DNA of 64,000 nt from the NCBI GenBank assembly GCA_036429605.1, contig CM071591.1, positions 5,394,001 to 5,458,000 on the forward strand, in the 5' to 3' direction. Under the pieces are notes generated by a model. The model was given only the letters and a program-made list of their open reading frames with translations. It did no database searches and had not been told where the DNA came from. Shown piece after piece: positions 25,428-38,659 of this stretch. How positions within the stretch are numbered: the first letter of the stretch is position 1; each line of letters begins with the position of its first letter. This DNA comes from Cladobotryum mycophilum (lineage: Eukaryota; Ascomycota; Sordariomycetes; Hypocreales; Hypocreaceae). The position numbers and the translations under genes are program-made.

Positions 25428-26888
25428 ATGGGGAATGAAAAGGGCAGAACCAAGGAAAAATTAAGATGCGATGTATATCCCGGGAGGACATGACGATTCT
25501 TGGCCATGATAGAAAAGATGCATAGCATAAAAGGGCAGGATGAAAGGTATTTGGCATTGCCTGGGAAAAATAAGGGCGGCCAAAGTTTGGGAAATATCCA
25601 TTACAAATGCGGATTGACGCGTAGACCAAGGTGATGTTGCACGATCGGATGAGACGAAGTCGTTCAGGGGCAATTGTTGTAGGCTGCTGCAAATTGGTTT
25701 TACGAACTGAAAATACCCACCATGACAGATATCAACTTTAATATTCACCAGGCAACAGCAGAAGTGACCAATATTCACATGTGCATTCCCGCTGACGACG
25801 TGGCAACGAGAATGCAAGGGGTGAAAACTGTCGAAGAAATTCACATGAATTACGTGGCAACGTTGTCGACTGAGGCTGGTGGGTGACTCAATCGGCCGGC
25901 ACTTGGTGAGGGGGCGAAACAGACATTTGAGAGAGAGGCCTCGCATCTACTCCCATAGAAGCTTCAATATGTGACCCCCTTGGACTAATATTGCATCAAA
26001 CCTGAAAAAAAATATCTGCCTTGGCGTTTGGCGAAACCCCGCAAACTAACCGAAATTTTTTTTTACTTCATCTGCATCGCAAATGACGACAATGAACCAG
26101 GAACCGCCACAATTCGATATGCAGCAAATACTGCCTTGTTCAGTTGCTTGCATGCCATGCTAATCGTCATGGACCCAGCCATATTGGCAAGGACCGCCAA
26201 CCTAGCAAAGGTACCGATTTACAGCTCCACCCAGGCAGCAGTGGGACGCTGTTTCGCCTTTGCGTCAGGGGATGGCAAACCTTGGCTGATGTGCTGAATT
26301 GGTGGGTGTCTGTGGGCGTCGAGTTTAGTGGATTCACTAGAGTGGATCTTAACGGACGGAGCAAGCTGGCAAGGTATTCAGCCAAGCTGGGCATGACGAA
26401 TGCCTTGATGAAGTCGTGTAAGATGGTTGGCTGGAGAGGCTGCTGCAGGCGGCGAGGATGAATGATTAGGTGGAGACTTGTGATGATGGGCTGGGTGACT
26501 TGGCTCATTGATTCACTGAGGTGACTGACAGGCATGCATTTATTTCCTTGTTTGGTTGCTTCTTTGTTTAAAGTCATCGCTTTCCTTCATGCACGCACTC
26601 TTCCTGCCTTTTCCATCTGCATCTTCCCATCTGCATCTTCTCTTAACACGCCTGAATCTCTGCAGAGCAGCTGAAACTGGAGGTGCTACAGCTGTTACCC
26701 CGCCATTGACGACAACTGCTGATTTAACTGACGACAATACGTCATCGCTACTCACTCATCATCCACCAAAACCCACCAAGAAGAGCATCACAACACAGCA
26801 TTAGAAAGGGATTTCTGATTTACCAACACTTGGCCCAACTCATACCAGAAATAAAAAGGCAACGATCAATCACGCAACAGTATCAAAA
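25428..26888. other. gene-free intergenic region
   Basis: Only short frames without motifs on both strands. The last 300 nt lead into the VIT/vWA gene. Confidence 0.5.
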
Positions 26889-29714
26889 ATGCCAGTTACC
26901 AATTTTCTCCCTCACTACCCCCTGACTCCAACACCCCCGTCGATGGCCTCACTGCGGCTGTTACATCATCGTCGACAACGCTTACAAGTACCTCCCACTC
27001 GTCCATCTCGACGCCCACGTCTCCATCCTCTCCTCAACATCGCGAACTACTCTCACCCAAACTTTCGTCAACCCTAAGAACGACGACACTCTCAAGAAAG
27101 CTCGCTACATTTTCCCTCTCTATGATGGCGTCTCCGTTGTCGGCTTCACCTGCACGGTTGGCTCACGCGTCATCAAAGGTATTGTCAAGGAGCGCCAGGA
27201 AGCAAAGAAGGACTTTGACGATGCTGTAAGCAAAGGCCAAACGGCAGGATTGTTGGAACAGTCGGAGGAGGCTTCCGATGTCTTCACTACGACCCTGGGG
27301 AACATCCCCCTGGAGAACAGGTCAAGGTTGAAATTACCTACCTTGGAGAGCTCAAGCATGACGCCGAGATTGATGGACTACGATTCACTATTCCGACCAA
27401 CATCGCCCCCCGATATGGCGACAGCGCGCTCTCTACAGCCAACGTCCACAGACCTGGTGCCGGCATTTCGGTCACTGTCGATGCTGACATGTCCAAAGGT
27501 TCGATCATTAAAAGTATTCAGTCGCCATCTCACCCCATCTCCGTCAACATTGGCACCACATCCACTGCTGCATCTGCTGCCCCCTCGTCTCAGAGGTCGT
27601 CTGCATCGCTGTCTCTGGGCTCTGCGGAACTGGACAAGGACTTTATTGTTCAACTCGTCGCAACCGGTCTTGGAGATCCAGCTGCCATTCTCGAAACCCA
27701 TCCTACCATTCCCAACCAGCGTGCTCTCATGGCCACTCTTGTCCCCCGGTTCAACCTCCCGGTGCAAAGGCCTGAAGTGGTCTTTGTGTGCGACCGAAGT
27801 GGAAGCATGGGATCGGGCAAAAAGATCCCCAACCTCATTGCCGCCTTGCAAGTCTTTCTCAAATCACTGCCTGTCGGCGTCAAGTTCAACATTTGCAGCT
27901 TTGGTTCTCGGTTCTCATTCCTCTGGGAGAAGTCCCAGACATATGACCAAGGCACACTCGACAAGGCCATTGACCACATCAAGAGATTTGATTCAGACTT
28001 TGGTGGAACGGAGATGTATCAACCAATGAAGGAGGCTTTCAGTCGACGATATAAAGACATGAATCTCGAAGTCTTTTTGCTCACTGACGGCGAGATTTGG
28101 CAGCAAGATGAGCTGTTTGAGCTCATCAATGAAGAAGTTAATAAGAGCAAAGGCGCCATTCGAATCTTTACTCTCGGGGTAGGCCAAGATGCCAGCCATT
28201 CTTTGATTGAGGGAGTTGCACGGGCTGGCAACGGCTTTTCCCAAACTGTTGCTGAGGATGAGAAGATGGACAGGAAGCTTGTTCGAATGCTCAAGGGTGC
28301 GCTTACCCCCCATGTTAATGATTATACCCTCGAGATCAAATACGAAAAGGAGGCCGAAGCTGGCGACGACGATGACTTTGAACTGGTTGAAAAGGTCATG
28401 GATGCCTTGACAATTGATGTCTCAGATGAAGAAGCCGAATCCAAGAAAGAAAAAGAAGCCGAGAAGAGGACTATTTCTCTCTTTGACCAAGGCATCAAGA
28501 ATGAGGACTTGGAGATGCCTAATGCACCGACTCTCCCAGACTTCAAGCTCCCAGCCGTCCTCGAGCCACGATATCTCCAGACACCTTTCAAAATTCCCGC
28601 TCTTTTCCCATTCAATCGCACCACTGTATATGTATTGCTCTCCGACTTTGCGCCAGCTCGTCAGCCAAAGTCGGTTATTCTTAAAGGCACTTGCAGCCAG
28701 GGACCGTTGGAGCTGGAAATCCCCATCACCACGCTGGCGGAGAAGGGTGCGACTATTCATCAACTTGCTGCTCGAAAGGAAATTCGTGAGCTAGAGGAAG
28801 GTCGTGGCTGGATCCACAACGCCAAGAGTAGCAAGGGAAAGCTTATCAAAGAGGAATTCGAAGGCCGCTTTAGTGACATGGTCAAGCGAGAGGGTGTCCG
28901 ACTCGGTGTGCAGTATCAAATTGGAGGGAAATGGTGTTCTTTTGTTGCGATTCAGGAGAGTAAAATTGGCGACAAGGATGAAAAGAAGGCCGATGCTGAG
29001 GACGAGGATATCGGTGACTTTGAGGTGCTGCCAGCTGGTCCCCTGAACAGGGGGCCTGTTGTCGGTGGCCGAATGGGTCGCGGTGGCATGATGCGGATGA
29101 AGATGATGTCTGCCGCCGTGCCGGCATCTTATGGTGGAGCGGATAATCGTTCGGCGGAGTCTGCTTCCATCTCTCTCAGCGCGATGTATGCGGCACCGGT
29201 GACGAGTTTCCGCAGTGCCGCAAGGGCAGCACCCAGTCGGGCAGCAGATGATAGTGATGAAGATATGGGTTTCGGGTTAGACTTTGATGACGTGGATGAG
29301 AAGAAGAAGAAGAAGAAGAGCAAGAAGGCGGCACCCCAGTCTGGTGATCGCGCGACTAGAAGCCGATCGAGCTCCGGAAATTCTGATGGGACTGATGTGA
29401 CTCAACCTGTCTCTGCCTTGGCTTCTCTCCAAACCTTTTCTGGAAGCTGGGTATGGAGTTTGGCACTCGAGCGGGTTCTCGGCATCGCGAAACAGCAGAC
29501 GTCGAATGTGAATCTGCCGTCCCAGTACGATGAACACCACAACGTGCTCGCGACGCTCTGTGCGGTTGTATTCCTGAAGAAGAAGTTTGCTGGAGAGAAG
29601 GATACGTGGGAGTTGTTTGTGGAGAAGGCGGAGGAATGGCTGTCGGACAAGACGGGGGTTTCTGCGGAGGATCTGGAGAAGATTGTCGAGGAGAAGTTGT
29701 TTTCCCAAGTGTAA
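26889..29714 (+). CDS. VIT and von Willebrand factor A domain protein, three apparent 1-nt deletions
   Basis: Single-exon gene of about 942 aa once three C5 runs (26918-26922, 26934-26938, 27306-27310) are read as C6. The VIT domain includes ARYIFPLYDGVSVVGFTC and EASDVFTTTLGNIPPGE. The vWA domain starts near residue 300 with a metal-binding DRSGSMG motif, followed by NICSFGS, GGTEMYQP and VFLLTDGEIW. A C-terminal acidic and Lys-rich region (EKKKKKKSKK) and a helical end follow. Fungal members resemble inter-alpha-trypsin-inhibitor heavy-chain and PARP4-like proteins; the cellular role is not established and no signal peptide is visible. The restored length is 943 codons including stop, which supports the reading. 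Confidence 0.88.
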
Positions 29715-32700
29715 TGGTGTTATGAGGTATTGACGACTTGATCAGCCTGCCAACATTTGTTGGCTGCAGACTTGATAGGTGTGTACGGGTGAAAAGGAGA
29801 GATAGCAATACGATATTATGATTATTACTGCATATCCTGTGGAACTTTGAGGTTGAGTATAAGCCCTTAAGATGGCTAATGATTGTTTGAATATCCTACA
29901 CACTGCATCGATGACACGCGAGAGAATTACAGTATTCAAAGTCATTAATCTATGATTTAAAAGTAGAAGTGTCCAGTTTGTCTGATAATGCGGTCTACCC
30001 CCTACAACACGGTATTGTGGTTACTGGACCATACTCTCTCTTCAAAGCACTCGCGAGGGGAACAATGCCTGCCAGATCTCTCTCAGCCCTCCTATTTCTA
30101 TTAAACTAACATGATCTATCGTTTTCTATTCAAGCCATGCGCTCTTCAGCTACTTTATTCCTTGTCATTCAACCTCATGGAACCGTTTCCCATCTCCGTC
30201 GGCGTTTTCATGATGGTAACATTGAGTATCTGCATACATATCTACCAATGCACATGTGAAAAAGAAAAGAAAAGGAGACAGTATTGGATCCATTGTAAGG
30301 CATATGGTGAATGCCCAATTGGATTGTTGCATCGAGTGCATGTGCGTATGCATAGATTATGGGACATTGTGCATTGCGCCTCGCGGAACATGGCCGATAC
30401 CGCTGGGGGGTTTGTCTCAGCAGCGCAAAGGAGATGTTACCGTCTTTGCCTGCCTGGAATGAGGCTGGTTTTTTGGGTCCGTTGCATGCTTTGCGTGCTT
30501 TATTAGAGTAGCTAGTATGCTTATTTTAGACTTGTCTTGATGATGGTGGATTGTTGTTAGGTTGCGTGTTTCTATGGTGATGGTGGTGGAGTTGTGTTGT
30601 GAAATGTATTTTCTCTGGAGACTTGATCTCTTGGAAGTAGTTACACGGAGATGGAATGATCTATCCGGCTTCGGAATGGGAATCTCTAAATAGGCATTGA
30701 AGTGGCAGCAGCGTAAAGGTTTGGGATACGTCTTCTGCACCACCAGTACACACCAACAGAAGCCGGGCCGGCAAGGGCTCTGGCTAGGCCAGTTGGGAGA
30801 ATGTCAAAGTTGGCGATGGCGGGCGGGGGAGATTGGTGATGGATCAACTCATGACTATCTGGGGACGACATGGGGCATCGATAGTGAATGGTATGTTGCA
30901 TGTTTGGCGATCTCCCATTATCATGGATCCTTTACTGTGGCGTTGATAGTTTGATCTGTGGATACGACGCAGCGACAAGCAATAGTAGAGTTGAAGCATT
31001 TGATTCGGGCATGGCGTGGCATATCTCCCCAAGGAGCCTTGCCGTTAACCGGGCACCTTACCCATGGGGGGTATATCACGGGCTGTATTATAGGAACTGT
31101 TTTAGGTTTCGGACCCTGGTAAGATACGTTGTATGGGATCCGTCTTGGACTCATCGATTGTTGCATGAGAGAGGCTGGATGCCCACACAGCGTGGTTTCA
31201 GCCTGCTGCCGACTTTTGTGGGGGAAACAAGATTGATGGCGAATGTTTAAAATACATGGTTTGTTGAGGAGAAGGGAGAGGGGATGGGGAGACGATGGAA
31301 TGGATGTAAATGGGGGAGTTAATGGCTGCGATGTAGTAATGATGATGTTGTGGTTACAGCTGCCAAGATGAAGGATTAATTAAATCGTCTGGTTGGTTGG
31401 CTGCTTGTCGGTACCTCGAGCCGAAGAGTTCGGTAACATCAAAAACCGAGGATTTGGAGCTCATCCCATGCATCATACAAACATTATCACCACCTCAAAT
31501 ACTCAACATACCACCGCCTCGGCATGGTCCACCTTCACACTAATTGGCTGTTGAAGGAGGCTTGGGGGCAAAATCGACAGCGAATGATTCATAGCGGAAA
31601 AGCAACTTTGATTATAAGGTAAAAAAAATAAAAAATGTTGTGGCAGAGGCAATTCAAGCGACAAGAAACAAAAAAATAAAAACAAAGATAAAACAAAGAA
31701 AAACAAAGAGAGAATGATGGGCAGAAGAATGCAACGTTAACATCAGACCCCCCACCCATTTTTATGTTCGAGAATTGATTCAGGGCGCGTGCGCCACCAA
31801 AACGTGAACTACGCCGCCCACCCACCACCCACTAACTCGCGGGCTTGTCAATTATCGTTTGTGGTATCCACACACCTTGAATCTCTCTGCGACCGATTGA
31901 ACTTCGGATAACAGGTGAGGCTTGTTGGAAAAAGGTTTGATAGAGGTTGTGGTTGCGGATTCTCGCCTGGACAAGACGTCAAGAAAAGGGTATGAAAGAA
32001 GACTATCGTGGAGTATATTACTCGAGCAGGAGCAGCATCGTTGATGTAGAGTCATTGGACAAATAGAGAGAAATAAAATAAATGGATGTCGAGCTCGGAA
32101 TAATATCCCCATTGTACATAGTGTCCTCTGCATCTTCCCCCCGGCAAGTCTTGTTAGTGACATGATAGACTAGGCATGAGCAAGACACTCCTCCACCAAT
32201 ATCCCCATCCCTCAGTTTGTCCTCTATCAAGGAAACCGTGGGTAAGCTTCCCCCATCCCCACCCCCACACAATGTTGCACATGTAGGTAGTACATGGGGA
32301 ATTGAAAGCTTCTCCTCACTCCTCCCTCACTGTGCAGAACGAAACCATCCAATCGTTGAACCCGAAACACCGCCCCATCTCTTCATGCCATATTATTTAT
32401 CACTGTGGAGGGCGAGCCGTTCCCAGTGGATGACGCCAAATGAAACCCCCCATCCTCCTCCCCGGACCCCTGGACCCGGCGCTGACGCTACAAGTGCTGA
32501 TAGGTGGAACAACCGTCCATCCATGGGGGGAGGGATCTTAGTAGGACGGAACCAGTTTGGATCGGGACAGTGCTCGTGCTTATCTGCCAAGTCTAATGAT
32601 GATACGAGTTGTGTGTGTGTCTAGAAGCAGCCAAAGAAGCCCGTCAAGCTTGTGTGGTGTCTCTCTATCTCTCCCCACAATCCCTTTCATTACATACAGA

Positions 32701-32955
32701 GGAAGTAATATAAAAACGAACCAGATGCCCGGTTAAACTAGAAAAAGAAGTTTTGCATCTCGGAAGTCGCGAGCACCGGCTCCTCGTCTCTCTACTCAAG
32801 TCTTTTAAGCGCGCCCCCCCCCCCCCCAGTTGATCCTTTGTCCACTAGAGACAGGACAGGACCGCCAAAGAAGAGAGTGGACCGACGATCATCACAACCA
32901 CAAGAACCTCGGCTGAGACGCGCGCTGTACCTCATTTGCGCTCATTACCGTCACC
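29715..32955. other. long gene-free region before the sugar porter
   Basis: No coding region recognised in 3.2 kb. Features seen are GATGATGG-type simple sequence near 30538-30590, an A-rich tract at 31620-31700 and a C14 run at 32814-32827. Other frames lack motifs and overlap each other on opposite strands. Confidence 0.5.
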
Positions 32956-34702
32956 ATGGCCGACGACAAGCGCGACTACGCAAACCAGGAGTCCTTCCAT
33001 GAAGTCCAGAGGAACGACACCGTGACCTCGAATGCCGTCGACGCCGTTCGAGCCGAGCATGAGCTCACCTTTAGGGAAGCCCTGGGCCTGTACCCCAAGG
33101 CCATCGCATGGTCGGCCTTTGTGTCGATTGGCGTCATCATGCTCGCCTTTGATCCCCAGCTCATTGGCAATCTCTACTCGACGCCGCAGTTCGCCCGCGA
33201 CTTTGGGCACCCGTACAAGGATAAAGTGAGTCTTGTTTTGCCCCCCCCCCTGCGATTGACAATTTGGAGATGGAATTGGTGTGCTAAACGATTTGTAGTA
33301 TCTCATCACGGCTTCATGGCAGACGGCGCTCTCCATGGGAAACCCCATCGGCCAGGTCGTAGGCGCCATCTCGGCTGCTTACCCCATGGACTACTTTGGC
33401 CGGAAAATCACATTCGCTGCCTGCGTCATCCTCACGGCCTGCATCGTCTTTATCCAGTTCTTCGCCACGTCTCTCGGCATGCTTCTGGCCGGAGAGCTGC
33501 TCGCCGGCCTCATCCTGGGCATGTTCGTCGTCATCGCGCCGGCGTATGCTTCAGAGGTCTGCCCCACTGCGCTGCGTGGGCATCTCACCTCGTTTGTCAA
33601 CCTTTGCTTCGTCACGGGACAGCTTCTCGGCAACGGCGTGACTGCCGGCACTTCCAAGATCGAGAACCACTGGGCTTACAAGATCCCATTTTGCCTCCAG
33701 TGGTTCTGGGTCGCCGTCATCATCCCCGGCATGTTTTTCGTCCCCGAGAGTCCCTGGTGGCTTGTGCGCAAGAACCGGTTCGAGGACGCCAAGGTGTCGC
33801 TGCGGAGGTTGGCGTCGCCAAAGGTCAACATCGAGGCGACCCTGGCGTTCATCGTCGAGACCGATCGCCTGGAGTTGGAGCTCGAGGCCGGCAGCACCTA
33901 TTGGGACTGCTTCAAGGGCGACAACTGGCGCCGAACCGAGATCTCCATGGGTGTCTACTGCACCCAGGTCCTGAGCGGAATTTACCTCATCAACTACGGC
34001 ACCTTTTTCTTCCAGCAGGCTGGTCTTTCTACGGACAAGGCATTTGACATGTCTGTAGGCTTTTTGGGTAAGTGCATGCATGAAATAAAGCCTTTACCCC
34101 CCCCCTTTATTTTTCTTTTTTCTAATCAGGGTGCAGGTGTTGGTTTCGTTGGTACCATCGTCTCTTGGGGTCTTCTCCTCAAATATGGTCGTCGCAGTCT
34201 CTTCCTGTTCGGCTTAAGCTTCCTCGTCATTCTTCAGTTGCTCATTGGCATTCTTGACTGTATCCCCGGCCGACCCACGGGCGCCATATGGGGCGAGGTT
34301 GCTCTTATGCTTGTGTGGAACTTCTTCTACGACATCTCGATTGGCCCCGTCACTTTTGTTCTTCTCGGCGAATGCTCCGCTACGCGAGTCCGTTCCAAGA
34401 CCATTGCGGCCGCCACGGCCGCGCAGGGAGCTTTGGGCATCGTCATGACTGTCGCGATTCCGTACATGATCAACCCGGAGGAGGCGAACATGCAAGGAAA
34501 GCTGGGCTTCTTCTTTGGTGGTCTGGCTGCTGCTTGTCTGACGTGGGCTTATTTTAGAGTGCCAGAGACCAAGGATCGTACATATGAGGAGTTGGATCTG
34601 CTGTTTGACAAGAAGGTGTCTGCGAGGCAGTTCAAGGGTTACCAGCTGGATAGTGCAGTATCAGCGGGAGCCGAGAAGACCCTACGAGTAGGATACGCGT
34701 AG
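32956..34702 (+). CDS. MFS sugar transporter, alpha-glucoside/oligosaccharide:H+ symporter type
   Basis: Exons 32956-33225, 33299-34067 and 34137-34702; 534 aa with about 12 membrane helices. The third exon start at 34137 is chosen because only it keeps the phase (SVGFLGVGFVG). Hallmarks are the cytosolic N-terminal tail, GRK after helix 2, FVPESPWWLV after helix 6 and PETKDRTYEELDLLF after helix 12. Sequence style fits the MAL-type branch of plasma-membrane proton-coupled porters for maltose, trehalose or raffinose-like sugars; the substrate cannot be set by eye. Introns carry C10 and C9 runs. It lies upstream of a secreted FAD oxidoreductase and a GH92 gene, but no shared regulation is shown. 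Confidence 0.9.
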
Positions 34703-35420
34703 TCCAATATTTTCACGACTTAAGGCATTACCTTCTCTCACAATCTTAAATCCTTTCGGTATCGGGGAATTCGTTTGATTCATCTCATCAGCATTTTGGT
34801 GTTTGCTCTTCATTGCTAGACCGTAAACTACATGTTCTCAAAATCATCATGACGTCCTCATATTAAACAAGCTTCGCGGCATCTAGCCAAATCGGGACGC
34901 CACAGCGGCTTGGCTCTGAAGCCTTGATGAAAGCGTGGAAACCGAAAATGCAGAGCTGACAGACGACCCGTCCTTTGCGAGGAATACGGGCTGCGCTCAT
35001 TGGCTGCGGCAGGGCGGGATCATCGTTGAGCTACGAGTGTCGATGCAAAAGTCTCCCCAGCCCCATTCGTCTGTGGCGTTTTCGCCAGCTCATTGAAAAA
35101 GTTCTCGCGGGGCGTAGCGCCTTGGATGAGTGGCATTGGGGGGTCTCGGTTTGCTCGTTTTGCAAGGGGGAACGGAGATGGATGAAAAGCCTCAAGCCAG
35201 GCAGATGCTTTTGAGGCGTTTCCCACTCTTCTTGGCAGTGGTGTTTCCAAGGGAAACCCATGTATAGTCAAGGAACGGTAGATGATAAGAATTAAAAACT
35301 ATAAAAGATGAATGCCCCGTCATGATTTCTTCATGTATGTGCCGTTTATCTATAAGCTTATAAGCTGGAGCTTGGCTGTCTCAGATTACCTACCAAGACA
35401 AGTCCACTGAGCAACCAAAG
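34703..35420. other. intergenic region
   Basis: No gene seen. A small direct repeat CTTATAAGCT lies near 35352-35369, just before the oxidoreductase start. Confidence 0.5.
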
Positions 35421-37026
35421 ATGCATCTCAAGTGGCATCTATTACTCCCCCTTGCCTGCCTCGCCCACCTGGCGAGCGCATACTGCGCCCCAAATCAAAA
35501 CTCCAATTGCAAAGCATACCCCGGCAGCCCAGACTGGCCCCCTTCGGAAACGTGGGCCCAACTCAACAAGACCCTCGGCGGACGGCTGCTCCACCCGGCG
35601 CCGCCCGGAGCCGTGTGCCATCCCGGGCAGCCCACTTATAGCCCGGGCCAGTGCCCCAACGTGGCCAAGGGATGGAAGGTGTACGAGTTTCACGCAGAGA
35701 ATCCGATCTCAGTCATGTGGGATCAGTTTGCCAATTATACGTGCCTTCCGGATAAGGATGCGCCGTGCAGTGGTGCTGGGTATCCAGCGTTTGTGGTGAA
35801 TGCTTCGACGGCAGAGCACGTCAAGATTGGGGTGGACTTTGGTGAGCGAACTTTGTGGTTGGGATGCATCGCATGGGCTAACATGATCAGCTCGCCAACA
35901 TAATGTGAGGCTCAATGTTAAAAGTACGGGACATGACTACCATGGCCGGTCCAACGCGCCCGGCACGCTGTCGATTTGGATGCATCATCTCAACGGCATC
36001 ACTTACCACCCCGACCAATACAAGCTTGGTGGTTCCGGTAAGGTTCTGCGGGGCAATGCCATCACGGTCGGTGGTGGCTCCGAGATGTACGACATCTACG
36101 TCGCTGCCGACAAGCATCAGCAGACGATTGTCGGTGGGGGAGGCAAGACTGTTGGTGTTGGTGGCTACCTGACTGGTGGTGGGCATTCGCTGCTCGCTCC
36201 ACGTTACGGCTTGGCTGCGGATAATGTCTTGGAGCTGGAGATTGTGACGCCGGGTGGTGAAATCATCGTTGCCAATGAGGATCAACACCAAGATCTGTTT
36301 TGGGCTACGTGCGGTGTAGGCTCCCCTAAACAAACTCCCCCTCATTTCTAATAATCTGTGTTGCTAATTCGACCGTGGCAGGGCGGCGGTTCAACCTTTG
36401 GAGTCATCACATCAGCGACCATCAAGACTCACCCCACTCCCAAAGTCCTGAGCATTCTCTGGATGGCTACTACTGATCCAAAGGAACCGTTCGTCTTCGA
36501 CATCATTACGTACATGATGTCGCAAATCCCCGGCTTGATGAAGCAAGGTCTGTCCGGCTACAACTTAATCACCGGCGGGATTCCCAATCCATTCCCCATG
36601 CCCGGTTTGCCAAAGGAACTGGCCGGCTTGTTGGGCACATGCATTCTTCAGGATGTTGATGACCCGGAGGCGGCGAATAAGCTGTTCAAGCCCATCAACG
36701 ATACCATCAAGGAGCGTTGGGGTGGTAAGGTGGTATTTTACACCAACCTCACTCAATATGATTCTTGGCTGGGTTGGTATAATGAAAACTATGACATGGG
36801 CCAGGCGGGAGGGAGTTCATTCATTGTGTCTCGGCTTTTGGATGGCGAGACCCTAACGGGAGACCCCAAGAAGCTGACGGCAGCGCTCAAATCGGCGACC
36901 AAGGCCAGCGGCTCCATGTCTGCCTTTATGGTTGCCGGCAAGGGTGTGCAGGATGCAAAGCCGAGGGGTGGAAGCAATGCCATTAATCCAGCCTGGAGAA
37001 AAGCATACGTCCATGCCCGTAAGTTG

Positions 37027-37067
<41 letters not shown>

Positions 37068-37556
37068 CTTTTTAAGAGACACACAGCGATAAACTAACAA
37101 GCTTGATAGTCACCAGTGTAGGGTTCCCTGATTTGAATAAGACTGCCGAAGACGTAGCCATCAAGTCTCTGGATTCGAACTTTCAGCCATTGCGAGATCT
37201 CACCCCCAATTCAGGAGCATACATAAACGAGGTAAGCAAGATCCACCATGCGACCACTTTCTCAAGGGAAGAAAAGAAAAGAAGAAAAAGAAGAAGAAAA
37301 AGAAGAAGAAAAAGAAGAAGAAAAAGAAGAAGAAAAAGAAGAAGAAAAAAGCAAACTCTGTGCTGACGGCTCTCAGGCATTTCCTTTTGAGAAGAACTGG
37401 CAAAAGGTCTTTTGGGGCGCGAATTATGAACGTTTGCTCAAGATTAAGCGACAGATTGACCCGACTGATGTTTTCTGGTGTGCACCTTGCGTAGGCAATG
37501 AACGATGGGAGGTGCAGCAGAACGGGCAGCTATGTAAAAAGAAAGGGGGCAATTAA
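35421..37556 (+). CDS. secreted FAD-linked oxidoreductase (VAO/BBE family)
   Basis: Exons 35421-35841, 35891-36315, 36382-37018, 37110-37231 and 37377-37556; about 594 aa. A signal peptide (LLLPLACLAHLASA) leads into a Cys-containing N-terminus. The FAD_binding_4 domain has KSTGHDYHGRS, whose His would carry the flavin through an 8-alpha bond. This is followed by TVGVGGYLTGGGHS and WATCGGGGSTFGVIT. The BBE tail contains NYERLLKIKRQIDPTDVFWC. The site where berberine-bridge enzymes have a second flavin-linking Cys is Val/Gly here, so single covalent attachment is likely. Substrate is unknown; relatives oxidise alcohols, sugars or alkaloids. Several NxS/T sites fit secretion. Confidence 0.9.
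37261..37351 (+). repeat. GAA/GAAAAA purine microsatellite inside intron 4 of the oxidoreductase
   Basis: About 90 nt of pure purine made of AAGAAGAAA-like units, lying between the GTAAGC donor and CTCTCAG acceptor. Lys/Arg/Glu frames across it are artefacts. Confidence 0.85.
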
Positions 37557-37736
37557 GGCTGCTCCGGGAGAGGTTGCGGTGCCCCATCTATGAATCCTGA
37601 CTGTAATTACTTATTAAATCCTTTCGAGAAACGTCTATTAAACGTCAAGGTGACATGCATTATTGAAACACCCCCTATTCACTACTGGAAAGCATATGGG
37701 TGTAATTTGCAACACGGCCCGTTGATCAAGATAACT

Positions 37737-38659
37737 CTAGAAAAGCACGATGCCAAAGAACATTATGAGAGGCACTGTTGCGCCAAGACAGAGTGCATCA
37801 ATTTGTGATCTGATTGCAGCGCCCGCGCCTTTGGTCGGTGTCGCAGTCACAGTGATTCGCTGAATAGAGGTAGAATGAGGTGTCGTAGTGGTTACTGTTG
37901 CAAGTTGAATGGTTAGTCAATGCGACTCATTCAAATGCCCAGGATCACTGCGATGTACAAGTCAAACTTACGAGCAAAGGTGTTGCGGTAAGCCGTCCTG
38001 GCTATTTCATGGAAGCGCAAAGCGTCGAAGCATCGAATCACGGTGGCGGCATCATACGCTCCCCTCGAATTAAATACGGTAAGTGAGTCGCATAATTCCG
38101 AGTGGTCGGTTTGTGGACTGCGCTCATCAAATCAGCAACGATTTGTGTCATGGGGAGGCGAGGAAGAGAACGTTTACATACCAATGCGCTGTGCCGCCGT
38201 TTTGATAGAATACCACGTCGCTCGAGCAGCCTATTGCGTAGCTGCAGAAGGACTGGCCTTGGGGACAGCAGCCACCCGTGCTGTGCCATGTCGCAAAAGT
38301 AGAGCCTGACGGACAGACAACGGGTTCCCCTGCAAAACACATCAAGTTAATAAGCTAAATGATGCAGGGCACTCTGTATGGACAAAAGAGACAGCTTCTG
38401 GGGCTCTGTAAGACGGGCGAAAACGCACATAGGCCAGACCATGAGTAATATCCGATGAGTTCTGAGCCATACCAATTGACCTTGACCTCCCCGTTGCTTG
38501 GATCAAGCATCGTCGGACTCGGCGCAGGGGTGATGAGTGGTCTCGGCTCTCCCCCTGAGGAGCGGCAGTTGTAGGGCTGAGGGTCTGTGGCTCTGCTGAC
38601 GCTGAGCACGCGACAGCCATTACCACAGCCAAAATGCTGCAGAGTCGTGTATATTCCAT
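37737..38659 (-). CDS. GPI-anchored cysteine-rich secreted protein, four exons
   Basis: Exons (gene order) 38659-38429, 38329-38182, 38117-37972 and 37894-37737. Exon 1 encodes a signal peptide (MEYTRLCSILAVVMAVACSASA). One extra base in the C5 run 38551-38555 joins it to the following EPRPLITPAPSP frame and makes all four exons sum to exactly 228 codons. The mature part has a CPSGS-x9-GGCCPQGQSFC cysteine module, a second pair of cysteines, then a Thr-rich stalk. The end is KGAGAA and a hydrophobic tail (LGATVPLIMFFGIVLF), fitting a GPI signal. The CPxG...CCPxGxxC spacing is common in fungal surface proteins of unknown role. No function is proposed. Confidence 0.7.

Noticed and set aside
30888..31250. 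120-codon plus frame rich in Trp and Cys
   Set aside because: Isolated, no promoter or splice context and no recognisable domain.
37183..37403. Phe/Leu-only frames opposite the oxidoreductase
   Set aside because: Reverse reading of the GAA intron microsatellite.
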